Part shown: piece after piece, positions 62,475 to 64,000 of the stretch | How the letters are laid out: the number at the start of each line of letters is the position of its first letter | Numbering within the stretch: the first letter of the stretch is position 1 | Source of the DNA: Pedobacter miscanthi | GTDB taxonomy: Bacteria; Bacteroidota; Bacteroidia; Sphingobacteriales; Sphingobacteriaceae | Reading direction: 5' to 3' | Assembly (NCBI RefSeq): GCF_003315595.1 | Contig: NZ_QNQU01000018.1 | Span: 1-64,000 of the forward strand | DNA: 64,000 nucleotides | The notes under the pieces: generated by a model | Told to the model about the DNA's origin: nothing | The model's input: only the letters and a program-made list of their open reading frames with translations | The model's database searches: none | Translations under genes and position numbers: made by a program

Positions 62475-64000
62475 TTAGTTGGTGTACCTTACCTCATAAT
62501 CCCTGCCCTTTTCAATTGTTAGCTCAAAAAGCCCTTTCGAAATTTCTTTCACCTCGGCATTTTTAATAACAGGCTTCGATTTACTTTTAAACCTTAATTT
62601 TCCAGTTCCTGTGGCAGAAGAAACTCTGATCTCTTTTTTGCTGCAATACACCGAAATATCACCGTTTGCGGTTGGTACTTTTCCTTCCATCCAGGCTAAA
62701 CCACCTAAATTAGGTTCAATGGTGTAAGTTTGGTAACCTGCTGTTACTGGCTGCACGCCCAGGTAATATTTCCCCAGTAAATATATCGGGCTGGCACCCC
62801 AGGCGTGGCAAAGGCTTTTACCAAATGGTCGGCCATACATTTCCAAGTGTTCTGTTCCTTTTTTATCCGGATTATATTCTTCCCAGAAAGATGTAGCACC
62901 CAGTTTTAACATACCACCCCAATAATTTTTCATTTCCTTTAACACATAAGGTTGTTCGCCCATGGCACATAGGGCCTCCAGTTCGTAAAAGCGCATGTAA
63001 GGCGTGGTGATTTTGGCTACTTTATCATTCAGCAGAACATTTTCTTTCACTGCTAACTTTTGCTCGGGACTGAAATAATCAAAGAAAATTCCGAACATAT
63101 TGGCATATCGGGTTACGTTATCGGTTTGTTTGTCATCAATTCGGCTATGTACCAATGCCCTTTTTTGCTGATTCCAGTAAAGCTCAAATATTTTTGCTTT
63201 TAGTGCTTTTGCCTGCTGATCATATTGAGCTGCTCCGTTTGTATCGTTGGCTAATTTAGCACATAAAGCCATGGTTTCTAAACTTCTGGCGTATAATAAC
63301 TGCTCGAAACTTACTTCACCATCCTTACTCAGTTTATCTGCCCAATCAATAAAAATCCAGTCACCCGGCATCCATTCTAATAGCCCGTTTTTGTTCTTTC
63401 TGCCATCGATATAAGTCATTAACGATTGCATACGGGGATAAATATCCTGCACAAATTTCTGGTCGCCGGTAAATTTGTAATAATCGTAAATACCTAAAAA
63501 CCAATAAAAAGAATAATCCATAATGGTATTGATGTGAGCCGTTACCGGATCTTTTCCGCGTTGAGCCAATAAGGTTCTTTTCACCGTTGGTGCATCAAAA
63601 AACGAATAATAATTCATCAGGTAACTTTGATAGGCATCACCACTCCAAACCCATCTGTCACGCTTGATGCCATCGATAAAAAATTCGCGGGTATTTAAAT
63701 GGAAAGTATATTTAGCTACATCATAAATTTTGTTCAATTCTGCATCAGATGATTTAAAACTGCCGCGTTCGGTTACCGGGGCATACTCATATAACATGGA
63801 AACAGAATCAGCAGAAACACCGTTTCCGGGTTGAAAATTCACATATCTGAAAGCTTTTGAAAGCGGCATAATGGAATCTTTCTTCTGTTGCAGGTCAATG
63901 TCCAGATTGTCTAAGGTTTCGCATTTATCTATCGATAGTGCTTCTTCTTTCGATTCTCCATAGTAGATACTCAACCTCCCTTTTCCTTTTAAACCATGTA
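62475..64000 (-). CDS. GH78 alpha-L-rhamnosidase, N-terminus beyond window
   Basis: The C-terminal 500-odd residues of a second GH78 enzyme. The frame remains open to base 64000 (HGLKGKGRLSIYYGESKEE), so its start lies outside; a TTG at 63974 is not the real start. FIDGIKRDRWVWSGDA is the GH78 catalytic segment (Asp, Arg-Asp and Trp), followed by the barrel and a C-terminal beta-sandwich ending EKGRDYEVRYTN. It would release L-rhamnose like the gene at 58299, but the two are only distantly alike. It faces the IclR stop. Confidence 0.88.
   Translation of the reverse strand, partial: HGLKGKGRLSIYYGESKEEALSIDKCETLDNLDIDLQQKKDSIMPLSKAFRYVNFQPGNGVSADSVSMLYEYAPVTERGSFKSSDAELNKIYDVAKYTFHLNTREFFIDGIKRDRWVWSGDAYQSYLMNYYSFFDAPTVKRTLLAQRGKDPVTAHINTIMDYSFYWFLGIYDYYKFTGDQKFVQDIYPRMQSLMTYIDGRKNKNGLLEWMPGDWIFIDWADKLSKDGEVSFEQLLYARSLETMALCAKLANDTNGAAQYDQQAKALKAKIFELYWNQQKRALVHSRIDDKQTDNVTRYANMFGIFFDYFSPEQKLAVKENVLLNDKVAKITTPYMRFYELEALCAMGEQPYVLKEMKNYWGGMLKLGATSFWEEYNPDKKGTEHLEMYGRPFGKSLCHAWGASPIYLLGKYYLGVQPVTAGYQTYTIEPNLGGLAWMEGKVPTANGDISVYCSKKEIRVSSATGTGKLRFKSKSKPVIKNAEVKEISKGLFELTIEKGRDYEVRYTN

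Overview
The window looks like a chromosomal segment of a Bacteroidota bacterium, most probably a Sphingobacteriaceae member such as Pedobacter. Supporting signs are a Bacteroidota-type promoter (TTTG, 20 bases, TATATTTG) in front of a tRNA-Lys gene, FucP-type sugar symporters, large arrays of secreted glycoside hydrolases, weak Shine-Dalgarno sequences, and many intergenic palindromic repeats of the kind seen in that group. This assignment is inference; there is no rRNA or marker gene here to confirm it.

Layout. Bases 1-3.5 kb: a GmhB-like phosphatase, a sugar symporter behind a LacI-type operator, a lipoprotein formylglycine-generating enzyme with both catalytic cysteines, and tRNA-Lys(TTT). 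3.6-8.2 kb: an AraC regulator with a TetX-like flavin monooxygenase, a YafY/WYL regulator with a VOC protein, and an internally duplicated helical protein of unknown function. 8.2-9.6 kb is non-coding repeat DNA (a 21-bp phased array, then 314-bp tandem units each holding a 171-base palindrome). 9.7-26.2 kb: small stress, drug and redox genes with many local regulators (OsmC, two Crp/Fnr, three AraC/LysR, DJ-1/PfpI, SDRs, an EmrB-type exporter with TetR and its operator, alpha/beta hydrolases, ANT(6)-like plus GNAT).

26.4-30.6 kb is araB-araD-araA on the plus strand, converting L-arabinose to D-xylulose 5-phosphate. From 61.1 kb leftwards to 30.8 kb runs a minus-strand array of about 18 genes, many overlapping by 4-8 bases: GH78, GH43-like, two GH2, then a cytosolic module (two substrate-binding-protein-like proteins, two class III CoA-transferases, a Gfo/Idh/MocA oxidoreductase, a MaoC hydratase), a FucP symporter, GH106, a small secreted protein, GH127, sialate-type O-acetylesterase, a DUF5703/GH95-like protein, an SDR and a Zn-dehydrogenase. 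A divergent IclR gene sits at its head, and a second GH78 gene runs off the right edge. The enzymes fit removal of L-rhamnose, L-arabinose, galactose and acetyl groups from a pectin-like or rhamnosylated plant glycan. No SusC/SusD pair is in the window.

The most unusual part is the 44.8-51.2 kb module. Two extracellular-type solute-binding proteins have no signal peptide (in-frame stops lie just upstream of both starts), no ABC permease or ATPase is nearby, and each is translationally coupled to its own CaiB/BaiF-type CoA-transferase. Repeat DNA also appears to supply coding sequence to several genes of the array, including an exact 35-codon in-frame palindromic element in the signal-peptide region of a GH2 enzyme.
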